64,000 bases of DNA from Stenopsyche tienmushanensis (lineage: Eukaryota; Arthropoda; Insecta; Trichoptera; Stenopsychidae): contig WACJ01000185.1 in the NCBI GenBank assembly GCA_008973525.1, positions 124,001 to 188,000 of the forward strand, in the 5' to 3' direction. Position 1 is the stretch's first letter, and each line of letters opens with the position of its first letter. A program made the translations under genes and the position numbers. The notes under the pieces are model-generated. The model had not been told where the DNA came from, did no database searches, and saw only the letters and a program-made list of their open reading frames with translations. Positions 1-11,893 of this stretch are shown piece after piece.

Positions 1-239
1 AAGTGACACAAATATTCATCTCAAATGAGTTCAAACTCAAACCCAATTATAAGATATTCATTACATGTAAATATAGATGTATTTATATAGATATTGCATT
101 TCATGCATGTATTAGTGAAATGTGAAAACATAAAAAAATATATAAATAGTGATTTAAATCCATAATCAATGGACATTTTTTAATGTTTATTGGTTAAAAT
201 TCATTGACTTGTTAATGAATTTAATTAATTAAACCTTAC

Positions 240-603
240 CATATTCTCTTTCAGAAAGCAAAAAGCATCCAAGATCAATCCCATCCCATGGGGGAGCTTT
301 CATCTGCAGCACCAAAAGCTCGCCTTCCAACAAAGCAGCAGAAGCATTCGGATTTACAGGAGCGCGCGATCCTCCCAAAACTGCGATCGCCACATCCGGA
401 CTATATGTCACCCTCTCAATCTTTGGATTAACTTGGACCATTAGGACGCCAGATATTTGCTCCTTTTTCACCTTAGCCGATCGTAGAAAATTGCTCTTCT
501 CGTCGGGCTTACACGTATCTTCGTTCGCATCCAACTGCAAGCCATACTCTTGAAGAATGGGAGTTACGACGTCGTATACCTTCTGCGACGGATGGACCTC
601 GAC
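240..603 (-). CDS. Internal coding exon: ubiquitin-like/RBD-like segment
   Basis: Seen: 121 codons plus one base, open throughout, GC-rich against an AT-rich background. The 5' side has TTGTTGCAG|GTC with a pyrimidine-rich tract and a TTAAC branch-like sequence about 25 bases upstream; the 3' side has TATG|GTAAGG, a strong donor, leaving phase 1, so translation continues in an exon beyond position 1. The exon begins in phase 0, matching the donor at 59106. The start VEVHPSQKVYDVVTPILQ fits strand two and the helix of a ubiquitin-like or Ras-binding-like fold, followed by an acidic/polar linker and a second compact part (ISGVLMVQVNPKIERVTY, then ALLEGELLVLQMKAPPWDG). There is no transmembrane segment or signal peptide. 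Known: such folds bind small GTPases or act as protein-interaction modules. The domain is inferred from the strand pattern only, and the gene is unidentified. Confidence 0.75.
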
Positions 604-2415
604 CTGCAACAATAAGGAGCGGGTTAATATATCGTGGATCGTGAAGACTTATATAAAATAATTCATTCCAAATGAAATAATTTATTCAGAGCCTACAATA
701 AATTGCCTGAAAAGTGCATCGACATGAATCAACGCGCTTATACGAAGTGACTCTAATAAATAGATAGACGCTCTAATGCTTAAATCACTTTAATTTATAT
801 TGCAACTGTATGCAAATTCTAGATGCATTTTAACACTATTTATTAGCATTGAAATGCACAAACCGGTAGTTAAATGTATCTTCTTGATGGAAAACTTATT
901 AAGCTTAAATAAAACGGGATTAACAACAACTAAATATATAAAACGTATGCTGAATTATATATATTTAATAAATTTGTTAAAATATCCTGATTTCAGTTTA
1001 AGATGATGGAGTAATTTTTCCATATAGTTTTTGAAGATGCTTTTGATTAAATTGAATTCTTAAAAAATCGTTATTTTTCCATAAGTACAGAGTATCGTCC
1101 TTATGTCTTATACCTTCCTCGTCTACTGCGTGATCATTATTAAATTTATATGACAAAAACTTTAGGTTTTGTTATTGTAAATGAGTACCATTTTATACTT
1201 TTTAGAATAACTATCACTTCAGGATACTGATTTCAAATAAAGAAGTTTCCCTGTCGCACTTTGTAGTATAATAGAAAGGACAACAAAACAACGACACTGA
1301 ATTTTTGAAGGGAACGTCGATAGGGACTTAAGTAACGAAAAAATATTGGAACTGCATATGAATCTCAACAAAGTTTAAATAATTTCCTATATGCCAGACT
1401 GACTGACTGATTCGAATTGCCAAGAGTCAAAAATGGCCTGACATTAGCATCCGAAGCAAATTCAATCGCCGGCAGGTTGCGAACAATGCTCCCGCAGGCT
1501 GTGGTTGTCTTCCAATTTCCGTGTCCAGTGAATGCACCGAAGAGTTCATTCGAAGATATTATCGTCTTCACGCAAAACCATTGCGAACAAGAAGCGTGCT
1601 TCCATTGACAGCACCACGAGAATGACAATGAATGTAACCTCCGAATAAAATATTCAAGCCAGACTGTACAATCCGCACAATTTATAGTAAATTATAGAAA
1701 AAGTGATTTTCGTATTCAGGAAAGGTTCGTCGGATGACCGCTCGTTTATATCTCTAGCCATAAACATATTATATCTTCGAAATGGTTTTTATTTCCAGTA
1801 ACATTTTGTATCCAACAACAAATATTCATGAACATAATTTGTATTTCGGTTTTAATTTTATAGTAATTCGATCTTATTGACTGATATGGCTGGCTATTAC
1901 ATGGATAATGACGTTACACCAAGATATATGTATAGAATTCTCGTTGAACATTTATCTTTAGGCTGTCTATAATCTGCTATTTTTAGTGCATACATTGACT
2001 ATTAAAATATTTCAAATAAAGAAGTCCATGGAATTCAGATCTGGTGTGATTGCATCCATTGGCATTTTTGGATGATATGTTTATATCCCACACTTCCTCA
2101 TCGAACCAGACGTTATTCTAAAGATTTGTGGAGTGATTGTGGAAATTGTGAGTTATTATTTGATATACTTATTTAGAAATCTAAGAAAATTAGTCTTTAT
2201 ACTATCCATTGAAGATTCAATGACATTGCTTAATTATTGCAATGTTACTAGATTAATTTCAATCATACATGGATGTAATTCTTATGCCTAAACATTTTCA
2301 TAGAATATGAAAATTAAACACAATGAGCTCTTGTACTGTAACAGTACAAAGTACAGAAGTACAAAGCGTTAGACCAGATGTATATAGTCAAATTTTAAAG
2401 GATCATCATTTAGAG
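604..2415. other. Intronic DNA, nothing recognised
   Basis: AT-rich and stop-dense. A GC-richer patch at 1410-1640 has short open frames on both strands without recognisable protein; it could be regulatory. Confidence 0.5.
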
Positions 2416-2465
2416 CAGTGTTCCCCAACCAGTAGTCCGCGGCCCGGTGCCAGACCGCGGACTCA
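2416..2465 (+). mobile_element. hAT-type terminal repeat remnant
   Basis: The sequence CAGTGTTCCCCAACC followed by a GTCCGCGGCCC block and its partial inverse (AGACCGCGG) is the classical look of hAT superfamily termini. No transposase or second end was found nearby. Confidence 0.45.
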
Positions 2466-2504
2466 GCCTCAGATTTGGATGTCAGTAGAAGATGAATGAC
2501 CAAG

Positions 2505-2568
2505 TGTTGATTGGATTAGATCCTGGACTATTATTATTAAATGTTCGGGTTCAAATCCAGATTGTGGA
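2505..2568 (+). repeat. tRNA-derived SINE head
   Basis: Contains a Pol III B box, GGTTCAAATCC, at 2548-2558, about 35 bases after an A-box-like GATTGGATTAGATCC. Related copies lie at 20178, 30402, 45966, 47134, 51588, 59905 (minus) and 62941. This copy ends abruptly at mariner sequence. Confidence 0.65.
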
Positions 2569-3321
2569 AAAAATTGGGTTACATCAATCGTTCAGATGTG
2601 TGGCTTCCTTATGAACTGACTGACTCAAATAAACTTCAGCGTATTTCAACAAACGATCGTCTTCTTCAACGACATAATAGCCAACCTTTTTGGAAGAGAC
2701 TTGTCACTGGAGATGAAAGTTGGATACTCTATGAGAATATCCAACATAAACGGTCTCGGTCTGGCCTACATCCAAAATAGTTTTGCTATGCATTTGGTGG
2801 GACTGGAAGGGGATAGTTTTTTATGAGCTACTTCAGCAAGGTGAAACGATCAATTCAACAAATTATTGTTTCCAACTAGACAATCTAAAGGATGCAATTG
2901 CCAGAAAATAGCCAGAATTAGCGAACAGACGAGACGTTGTTTTTCATCACGATAACGCCAGGCCTCATGTGTCTTTGCTCGTCAGAAATAAATTATTATC
3001 ATTTCACTAGGATGTTTTACTTCATCCTCCATACTCCTCGGACATTGCCCCTTTAGATTATTATTTATTTCTTTCATTGAAAAATTCTTTACGTGGTAAA
3101 AATTTTAATTTAAAAAATGATATAAAAATGTACCTTGATCAATATTTTGCCGACAAACCTGGGAAATTTTAGCAAGAAGGCATCATGAGACTCCCGGAGA
3201 GATGGAGAAAGGTAATAGAATAGAATGGATTATATATTATTCAATAAATTTTGATGTAATAAAAATTATTGTTGATTTTTTTCTTAATATGAAAACGAAA
3301 GAAACTTATGGGATATCCTAA
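2565..3321 (+). mobile_element. mariner element, lineage A, 5'-truncated copy
   Basis: Same family as the copy at 11894-12804. The right inverted repeat ends in CCTAA at 3321, followed by TA. The left end is missing: similarity starts near 2568, inside the HTH-to-catalytic linker, directly after a SINE head. Readable marks are VWLPYELT (the WVPHEL motif, Trp present here), TGDESWILYEN with the first catalytic Asp, and HDNARPH at 2948-2968. An in-frame stop lies near 2780 and frameshifts follow, so this is a relic. Confidence 0.9.
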
Positions 3322-4814
3322 TAATATTAAATTAATGGTTGTTATAAAATAAATTATTTGCTCTGAGAGCTAATTTTTATTTTGTTATTATACGATTGTG
3401 ATACTAATCCAATAAACATTATGACGTTATAAGGCACTTCCTCAACGAAGGAATGCTTCCTCATTTCTGGTCCATTGATCGCGAATCCGCAAAATTATTT
3501 ATTGCAGATACGCTGCAATTCGAGAGCATTGCAATGCGTTTTAGTGGCATCGCAAAAAAAATAACAACAGAAGATTGCTTCCTAGACGCCACGGATGGTA
3601 ATAATATAGCGAGTCGTTTTCGCTGATGGCGTGTGGTTTAGCTTGTACAATATTCAAGATGTCTCCCGAACCAACTTCGTGATTCTTGATGCAAAATATG
3701 ATAAATGCAACTGTTTGGATGCCACCTATGGATTCCTTCGTTGCTGAATTATTGGGTGGACGATCCGATTTAATTAAATAATTATAATTTCGCCCTTGTA
3801 TCGCGAGATGCGCGCATGGAGATGTGCAGGAGTTAATCATAATTAAAATGGACGAAGGCTCTGCAGGGAGCAGTTTAAGGTCTCACGCGCGTATGTCAGC
3901 AACTTTCCAAGAAGATGTCATCTGCAAACATGACTATCTCGATTGGCATACCTCACAATGACAACAGGGCATTTATTAAATCCGTGGTCGTTATTTTGAG
4001 ATCGGTCATCGTTTACGAGCTTTTTTAACACAATATTTTTTTTCGATACCTAAATCTACCAATACTCATCAAACTGAAAGGGTTTAATTGCCCATATATT
4101 TAATTTAAAATCAATTTGTTTATGTCCATTAAATACGTCAATAAATACATAAAATATGATGAAAATAAGTGAATGTAATCCTTAGTAAATTAGCCTCTTT
4201 ACTCTGCAAAGTGCAAACGAAGAAGAAAAATGTAAACGTCGATAAATAAATTTTGAATCAAATCAAAGTAATTTAATATGCCAGAGCATGATTCCTGAAC
4301 TTTAAATCCCCTGAATTTATAAGGCACGAGGCACGCGTCTTATGCGCCTACAGGGAAATCCTCCATTGACAGTGTGTCTTGATATTTGGATTGAGGACAA
4401 GTGTAGATCATTTTGAAACTAAATCAGCGGATAGACTGCTATCTCTTGGACATTAAATTACAGGTGTATGTTTATTTAAATCTTGGGTCAGGCCGCATAA
4501 CATTAAATTCCTTTCGCATTGAGGCTAAGGTCACTCAGATTCAACACACCGGTGGTCGTTATGGCTCTTGCACGAGAACCAACAGTGGTATATCAAGTAG
4601 AATTCTTAAATATACACATATACGTTATATGTCTTGTATAATATCATTGCAAAATAAACGACCATTCTTCTCAAATGAAATATTTCAGTTTCAAACCCGT
4701 TCAGAGCTAAAGAATTTGAAAAGAAACGTTGCTATTGTCTCCTATTCATTTTTTTATCCACCGAAGTTTTGTATATATTCAAGGAGAGTATTAAATCAAA
4801 TATCTACGTAAGTC
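3322..4814. other. Intronic DNA, nothing recognised
   Basis: A moderately GC-rich patch (3420-3960) contains no convincing frame. A 132-codon frame at 4413-4811 looks like random translation. Confidence 0.45.
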
Positions 4815-5000
4815 AAAACACAAATAATTATAATAAGTATTTTTTTCCCAAATAATCTCCCAAGAGCTCAATACATTTATCCCATTTTTCATATTATTCA
4901 ATTGAATCCTCATTTGAAAAAAGTCTTATGATTGTATGCCATATCAAGTCGTTAAGGCTTTCATTACATTTTCATACTTCAAAAAATGTCTCCATCTTAG
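4815..5000 (-). mobile_element. Possible mariner-like 3' remnant
   Basis: The minus strand reads NDLIWHTIIR and then YEKWDKCIELLGDYLGKK, resembling the C-terminal (R/K)W-KCI-GDYFEK tail of mariner-like transposases. Stops are present and no inverted repeat was identified. Confidence 0.35.
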
Positions 5001-5094
5001 GATTGTTTTAAAATCTTGAAACAATTTTAATGAGTTTTCTCTAGAATGTGTGATGAATGGATTATCTATCAGAAATCATATTTGTACATGATAT

Positions 5095-5460
5095 AATAAA
5101 TACACTCGGGCCTCGTATACTACGGTTATACGGTTCCGCAAAAACCGTGTTATACAAGGTTTGAAGTTCATACAAAATTAGGGTTTGCGTTCCATATAAA
5201 TATCGATATATAAGATAGTTTTTATAAGTATGTACTTTATTTTTTTTAAATAAACACACACATTTTATTCTTTTCCGAGATCTGTTTTGTGGATTTCTAT
5301 CATCACAAAACTCTGGAATATTTCTGGTTTTAGCCTTAAAAAATTCAGTAATAAGCAATTGTCTGGTTTTAGCGTATAAATATTTACTTATTTCATTATA
5401 AGGTTCCAAAATCTTAATGATAAAATTCCTTTCTGCTGAGACAAGGACTAAAACTCGCAA
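5095..5460 (-). mobile_element. Degenerate DNA transposon segment, pogo-like palindrome
   Basis: At 5105-5165 an imperfect palindrome (CTCGTATACTACGGTT ... AACCGTGTTATACAAGG) resembles pogo/Tigger-type ends. A 132-codon minus-strand frame (5062-5460) covers the region. Its beginning (GTCTCAGCAGAAAGGAATTT in DNA) is also found at 29338-29358, tying this region to the 28953-29760 repeat. No intact gene. Confidence 0.4.
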
Positions 5461-5744
5461 AATTCCCGATTTCCCGACAAATTATTTATTTCCGTCACTG
5501 CAGATGTGATTCGTAATTATATTACGGAGGAATACAAAAATTCTGAACCCCGTATCTATTATATTTCATATCGATATTCCCATTATTAGAGCCGAGGTGT
5601 AGTAAATACATCACCGATTGGGAAAGGTTAATATAACAATCTGAAAAAAAATATATGTACTGTATTTATATATACATAGATTAGACAGTTACAGCCCCTA
5701 AGCGTCGCCTAAGCTCGCCAATTAGTAGTTAAGCCACTGTTTCC
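5460..5744 (-). repeat. Dispersed repeat with hAT-like end, copy 1
   Basis: Matches the inverse of about 29019-29330 over nearly its whole length, and a third short copy lies at 48378-48446. The terminus reads CAGTGGCTTAACTACTAATT on the minus strand (hAT-like CAGTGGCGTAAC) at about 5744. The interior includes a conserved block with CATCGATATTCCCATT-type sequence and a TGTAGTAAATACATCA palindrome. Confidence 0.6.
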
Positions 5745-6120
5745 ATAGTGCCCAGATTTCGGCAGGAATGTCTCGATTTAGTAGCCTTCATCTTGCTGGT
5801 GAGGTCATCAAAACCTTCTCCACCAATATCACGACAAATGCTTATTGTTCTTTGGTATTCATCTTCTATTGATGGTAAAACATTTTCTTTGAAGACTACT
5901 TCTGGCCACAGCTTTTTCCAGCAAGAATTTAAAATGGGTTGTTTTATTTCTTTAACTAATTTCGAATAGAATTTTTGTTCCAGGCTTGTGGAAGTGTCAA
6001 ATTTTCATCTTAATCGATGTATCCTAATATTTTTTCAAATGTTCGACGAATATAATATGCTTTAAATGTTGAAATTATACCTTGATCTAAGGGTTGGATT
6101 ATAGACAATTTAAGTCACAT
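5745..6120 (-). pseudogene. Tigger/pogo (DDE_1) transposase C-terminal relic
   Basis: Minus-strand translation, with frameshifts, gives a motif order typical of Tigger/jerky-family transposases: NPTLRSRY (from a QPLDQG-type motif), then FKAYYIRRTFEK-like, then a Trp-centred AWNKNF segment, then WKKLWPEV and SIEDEYQRTISICRDI. Parallel copies at 30540-30960 and 34367-34600 share the SIE(D/N)EYQRT block. Stops and frameshifts make it inactive. Confidence 0.75.
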
Positions 6121-6375
6121 TGAAATAAATTAGTAAATAATAAAATTAGTATTTGAAATATTCGAAATTTACATGAAACCTTGAAGAGCTTAGTATATTA
6201 GTATTATACTATTGATTTTCCATTCGCTATTGTTGAGTGCGGAGCAGATTCGTTCTTTCGCAAATGTAAGCATATATTTTTTACATTCTACAAATTGATA
6301 AGCGCATCAAATTGACATTAATGCATGTAATCGAATATGTGAAATAAATAACTTTAAAATCAAAAAATAGTGTTA

Positions 6376-6621
6376 AAAAGGCCGCAATAACACGGCGTGG
6401 AATATTGCATAGCCATAAGACTGTCGTTGTGGCCACGCACCAATATATTCCATAACAGGTTTTCTGATAACTTCGGCTGACTTCAGTTTTAAATGGCGAA
6501 TAGTTTCAAAACGACCATTAATTACGTCAGGTGTCACCAAGCTATGGCGCGCGCACCCTTGGGGGCATTGCGTACCGACGGATTCTTCTATACCGACTCT
6601 TTGATATATGAAGGCAATGCA
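6376..6621 (-). other. 82-codon open stretch without ATG start
   Basis: Between stops at 6622-6624 and 6373-6375 the minus strand stays open and is GC-richer than its surroundings. It includes the stretch VTPDVINGRFETIRHLKLKS and a later VMEYIGAWPQRQSYGYAIF. I recognise no family. It may be a transposon coding relic (it follows a Tigger relic) or chance; no good splice sites were identified. Confidence 0.25.
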
Positions 6622-7233
6622 TTAATGTTAAGGGATTAAGTGCTTTCTTTTGTTTAGTGCGGACATCTGACGTTTATGTCCCTTCCAGAATACTATCCTA
6701 TTCATGAGATTTCATCCCATCTCACTGAGTGGAATCCTCATCTTTAGATTTTGCTGGAAGAAACTTATCGTTGATATTCCAGGAAGCTGAGAGTAAATTG
6801 ACTGTAATTTTCTTTATTTAAAATTCGATTTTTTGAGCTTGAAAATATTCCAGTTCGAAAGTCTTTATGAAGGATTTATTGGCTTCACTTTTTGCAAAAC
6901 ACCATAATTTTCTTTTTTTATGGTACTTTATTCGTTAAAAGATTAAAGATCAACTTTCATTCGAAACTTTTATAAGGAAAGAATTACTTGAATAGTATTT
7001 TTTTAGCCAAGACAATCAATCAGAAATATTAATACTTTTAATTCTTCATGTTATGTCTATCAAAGGGCAAACAATAAGGGTAATTTTAAGAGAACTTATA
7101 GCTATTCAGTGGAGATTTATTTTTTGCAATATTTGGGATAAGATACAAAATTTGTGTCTAAGACAGATGTTTTAGAATTTGAAGATTTGAAATAAATATT
7201 TTTTGTTGGAAGAGATATATATCGTTATTCTAA

Positions 7234-7267
7234 ATGCAATATGTCACAGTTAAATGACACATTGCAT
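7234..7267. repeat. Hairpin with 13-bp arms
   Basis: ATGCAATATGTCA (7234-7246) pairs with TGACACATTGCAT (7255-7267) with one mismatch and an 8-base loop. No function assigned. Confidence 0.6.
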
Positions 7268-8364
7268 CTGAAGTGGTGTTTCTTCTCGAGAATTTCTCAA
7301 TAAATATTCAAAATCGAGAATTCTCATTTCTCGAAATATTTTCTGATTTCTCAAAGAAATCGATATTATTGCATAAAATAAAATTTGTGCAAATATTTTT
7401 GATACAAAATTTTAAAACGCTGCATCACGTACGAGTGCGTTTCTGCCAAAATGCATTATATTTGAAGGTTTTTTTTAATTCCAAATATGACAAAAAAATG
7501 TTCAAAAATTTCTCACTTTCAAACTGATCTTGTTTTTGTTTAAGAAACAAACGTATTTATTCTCCCATAAAAATATCGATGCTTTCTCAGAAAGCTGAAA
7601 GACCTTAATAAAGAGATCTGACGATAGCGATTTTTAACAAATTATATCTTCATTTATGACAGTTGAAATATTTTTTAGAATGCATTTTTAGGTTTGAAAA
7701 AAAAAATACGAATGCAAATCAAAACCCTTTTGGCGACATAATGTCGACATACGAGTGGAAAGGTTTACATTTTTAAACTCTGCGTAGATCAACAGCGGCT
7801 TTGTGTGAGGATTCCATTTCAGCTATGTAACAAAAGCAGTGAGAAACTACCGTGTGAAAATGCTTTATCTTTAAAATATATCTAACATGGATATCGTCTA
7901 CTATTGGCGACGAATGTGTTAACTTACGATAAAGATATATTCAAAAGTAGGCTTTTTGTAAATGTTTTTACATTGAGTATAATTGAAGTAAACCAATGCT
8001 TAAGAAAGCATGAATATCTTAATAATCCCTTATTTTTGAATCGTCAAGAAACAAGCAAAATTTTAATTAAATTACGGATATATGATTGTGAATTATACGT
8101 AAAATATTTGATTATTCATTGCTGATACTTTTTTCAAAAAGGTTATAGCAAATAAACGATTTAACGCTAATCTGAAATGATTTATAGCCAGATACAGAAT
8201 GTATGATCAAAGTAAAAATCTGTTAATATGAATTATAAGCGATTACGAGTGATCATTTAAGCCGATCGTTTATTTTAAACGATGAAGTACTACTAAAAAG
8301 GTAGTCCATGAGATCCCTCGCATCGCCAATATCAAATTGATGCAAACCACAAAGACCACACGCC

Positions 8365-8712
8365 GTGCAAATGCATTGTGTTTTAGATAGTCTTCGACTT
8401 GTGATAGATGAATTGAGAAGTAGGATCAATGAAGCATGGGTTTGGCACCCTGTGGGTGGTTTTGACAATGAAAAGGTTATTCCTGTACGCATCAATGCAG
8501 ATTCAATTCAAATGCGCTCCATGATATCCACAACACACGCTCAGTATCGGCTTACACATGTCGAACGCTGCAAAAATAAGCCCCATACCGAGAAATTAAA
8601 TAAAAAGTCCATAAGAATCTATTATAGGCGCAGTCAAACCATCGCCATAAAATGCAGAAGGTATTCGACGGCATTCATCGGCACTGTTGTTTCGATAGAG
8701 TTGATTAGCTGA
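8365..8712 (+). other. 115-codon ORF, unrecognised
   Basis: An ATG-initiated frame in a stretch GC-richer than its neighbours. The start (MQMHCVLDSLRLVIDELRSR) is helix-like; the rest is Lys/Arg-rich with no motif I know. The opposite strand is also open at 8253-8495, which weakens the coding case. It may be a transposon relic or regulatory DNA. Confidence 0.2.
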
Positions 8713-9167
8713 ATAAATGACATGTCCACTCTGTGCCTATGAAAGAGTCTTCGTGTAAGAATTCAGGAGGAAGCATCAGTAGAACCAATCTTGGCGTTAT
8801 TAAAAGACAAGCAAGCTAACTACTTGTCAACGAGGCCAAGTAATAAAATATTGTGCGATTGAATCTTTGTATACAATTCTATTTGACATATCTCTGTGAA
8901 TCAGTTTATTTGTGAATTATGGAGGTTGTTCTTATATAGTTTATATTATCTTATTAGCCTATAAAAAAGGAAATTCACCAGAATAAGTCTTACTTATTTA
9001 TAATAACAACACTCGATTATTAATTCCAAACAAGTTAATAAGTTATTCCAAAAGTTTCAGATCAACGTTTTATGCACACAAAATACTTTAATATCCAATA
9101 AGAATCAATCATCGTGCCGCCTTTATTGTGTATGTCTATTTATACTTATAGCATAAAAAAGTCACTA

Positions 9168-9305
9168 GAGCAGTAGCAAGCCTATTTTATTATATATTAC
9201 ACAAGCACAGCTTAATATTTTTACTAACAATTTTCGTTTTCAACAAAATGGAAAAAAAGAAATGTATAAAATCAACTTTTCCAGGAGCTAAGTAGTCTCA
9301 CTTTT
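9168..9305 (+). repeat. GC-tipped dispersed repeat, copy 1
   Basis: Begins AGTAGCAAGCCTATTTTATT, continues with ATATTACACAAGCACAG, and ends with an ATGGAAAAAA block and CAACTTTTCCAGGAGCTAAG. Other copies: 33320-33480 (inverted), 36045-36190 and 41985-42200. No transposase recognised. Confidence 0.8.
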
Positions 9306-10419
9306 ACCACGCATCATGCATCTTATTCAAAGATAGAAAGACCTGTTAGTTTGGAGTCTAAATAATGTAATATTCATCACCTTTTTTTGTCTATTCAGAA
9401 TAGATCCTCAAATATTCAGCATATCTGAAAAGGTATTTTATGTCAAATTATTTGGTACAAAGGGAGAACTTTGGCATCATGAAAATGCCTTAAAATGCTC
9501 GATTTTTCAATATTTAATATTTCTGCAAGTTTTGGGTTGATTAATTGAAAGACTGCATCTAATATAGCCCTAAATAATACTTCAGCATATTTTTAAAACA
9601 GTCGGGCGGAGTTCAGCTTTAAGAGATGAATTCTCAGGACAGAATTTATTAATCCACAGATATCATGTACTAGTTTTCTTATACTAAAAAATATTATTAA
9701 TTGAGAATTTCCTTTTCTGACATCAAACAAAATACAATATCTTGATTTTTTCCTCGACTATTTGCAAATTTCTTAATAAAATTGCTGCACGACGCTGAAA
9801 CAAAACTTGCTAAATTAGATAGACAGCATTTATTTTAAAGTAATAAAAAAATACTACATAAATACCATTTAAATGACCACAACTTTCGCACCAAACCAAT
9901 GGTTAATAGAACGGCTGCGGTTAGGTCAAAATGAAAACAGAAATATTTTTACTGGAAAAATCTTAATTTTGCCTACTTTAATGCGTTGTATCTTGCGAGA
10001 CAAACTGACATGATAGAATTTATTTAAATTAAGACAGATCGATTATATTTATCGAGGGAACATGAGCGAATTCGAGGTTCCTAAACATTATGTTTTTAAC
10101 AGTCTGGTATTAATATTTCGCATACAGTGTTCACATGTGCATGAGATCGTGATTTATGAAAAAGTCCATTCATCATCTACGCCTCAATAAAATTGCATTA
10201 GCAACGCTATTTATTCTTCGATCGGAGAATGATTATAATTAGTTATTGGCACGACTTATTGTGAGACATGAATCAATTATTTCTTACTGTTAAGTCTTTT
10301 AGAGACAATACCAGAATTGGTCGTTTGCGTAACGTCTTTATTTGTCGATAATATTCATTCACACAGACGGGGTCCACCATATTAAGCATTACCAATTTGA
10401 CTTTATTGTATCAGGTCAG

Positions 10420-10725
10420 TCCAAAAGTTTGGGCGCATTTTTGAGAATTTTTTAAACAGTGCACAAAAAAACACAATTTAACATTTTAATCAATGATATA
10501 TTTTTCCTCCATCATCTACAATTTCTCGCTATCTCACAGATAGCTTTTTAATTCCATTTATGTAGAAAGACACTGGTTTTTAGTCAAAAAAATTTGAAAG
10601 TCCATTTTGTACATCTTGTTTAGAATTTATTTTTTTCCCTAGTAAAAAAAATTGTAAAGCACGAAATAAGTAAAAATCACTTGGAGCAATATCTGGGGAG
10701 TAAGCAGGATTTTTTTTTGATTAGA
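10420..10725 (-). mobile_element. mariner, lineage C, 3' fragment
   Basis: Terminus TCAGGTCAGTCCAAAAGTTT at 10422-10441. The minus strand translates to NPAYSPDIAPSDFYLFRALQ, the PPYSPDLAPSDYHLF block carrying the last catalytic Asp of DD34D transposases, followed by GKKINSKQDVQN. Stops follow and the left part is missing. A second, shorter end of this lineage lies at 52711-52900. Confidence 0.85.
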
Positions 10726-11604
10726 AATTCTAAGTCGTCAGATAAATTATTGAACGCTCCTCATGTTTCTTGACATCCTAATGGACTGACATTCGAGTCT
10801 TACAGGTGAAGCACCTTGCTGGAGTCATCACATCCTATTCGAACGAACTGGGAAGTTGCATTCAGAGATGATGGAGATTAGCGGTCACACCGATAGTAAT
10901 AAAGTGCATCAGCAACGACTTCTATGACCACACACCTGAAGCACTGCATGCTAAACGTGCCTGGATTCGCTCTTGCGATTATAAAAACATCTGATGGAAC
11001 CAGCGAACACGTAATGCGATAGTCGAGTCTGATTGTACCAACTGCTAGGTGAGATCCGACATCACATATTGCCGTCGAGGTGGTCTTAATTAAAACAAAA
11101 TAAGTTCAAGCGTATGATCTTGGTGATATATTGCTCTCGAGCTAAGAATTCGACGCAGAGCGTGCAAGGATTGTCGATAAACCACTCTAAGACTCGCGAT
11201 CATTTTACCAGTTGAACTCGAGGACGATAAAGAATAAAAGAGCCTTTTTTGCAGACTGTTGATTCTTTATATTTGCTGGGACGTATTATAAAATTACACT
11301 TGTGAACTTTAACCTCGAATTCATTTTGAATATTACAATCGCAACGGATTATTACGTGTTATTATTAAGTATGCCATTGCGAAAAAAAACCATGGTCATA
11401 GTCAAATGAACCGTGTCTGACCCAGAATCGGTCAGCAAAGATTAAGCAGACATTATGATTGACTACAATAGTAGACTGTCTTACATTTCTAATTGTTGAA
11501 CATATGTTATGCAATTGCTTTGATAATTAAAAATATATTTTTTATAACCATTAGTTTGCTGAATAACTGCAGAAAATAATGACTCTGTGATTGTCTAAAT
11601 CAGT
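10726..11604. other. Intronic DNA with a GC-richer unique patch
   Basis: 10740-11230 has balanced composition and no repeat similarity or long frame that I can see: a candidate for regulatory DNA. The rest is featureless. Confidence 0.4.
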
Positions 11605-11720
11605 GATAGTCTAGCTGGTCCCTACTGCCTGCTAGTGGGCGTTTAAACTTTTCTGGTAGGCGGTAGGGGTTTTGTCATGTTGTTACATCTATGAAAAATG
11701 ATATAGCTCCAGAGGAGATT
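11605..11720 (+). mobile_element. hAT-like end remnant
   Basis: CAGTGATAGTCTAGCTGGTC, then CTGCTAGTGGGCGTTT and GGTAGGCGGTAGGGG, resembles hAT/ZBED-type termini (CAGTG followed by G-rich blocks with GTGGGCG). Its partner end was not found; the mariner at 11894 lies close downstream. Confidence 0.4.
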
Positions 11721-11893
11721 GAAAGATTCAGTAGCCACTTCAACGAAATTTAATACGATGTAGAAAAATGAATTGAAGATATTTTGTTATTTTAGACTTT
11801 TATCGCAAACATTGAAGATGCTGATTACAAATTTCGAAAATTAATATTATGGAAAATGGTATTTATATCTTGCAGAATTAGATATTTGATATA

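Larger units (their letters stand above)
6622..9167. other. Intronic DNA, mostly featureless
   Basis: Apart from the hairpin at 7234 and the ORF at 8365, I see only AT-rich sequence and short chance frames. Confidence 0.45.

Noticed and set aside
4413..4811. 132-codon plus-strand ORF as a gene
   Set aside because: No domain, composition like the background, no splice or promoter support.
5062..5460. 132-codon minus-strand ORF as a host gene
   Set aside because: Its parts recur in the 28953-29760 repeat and a pogo-like palindrome; transposon debris.
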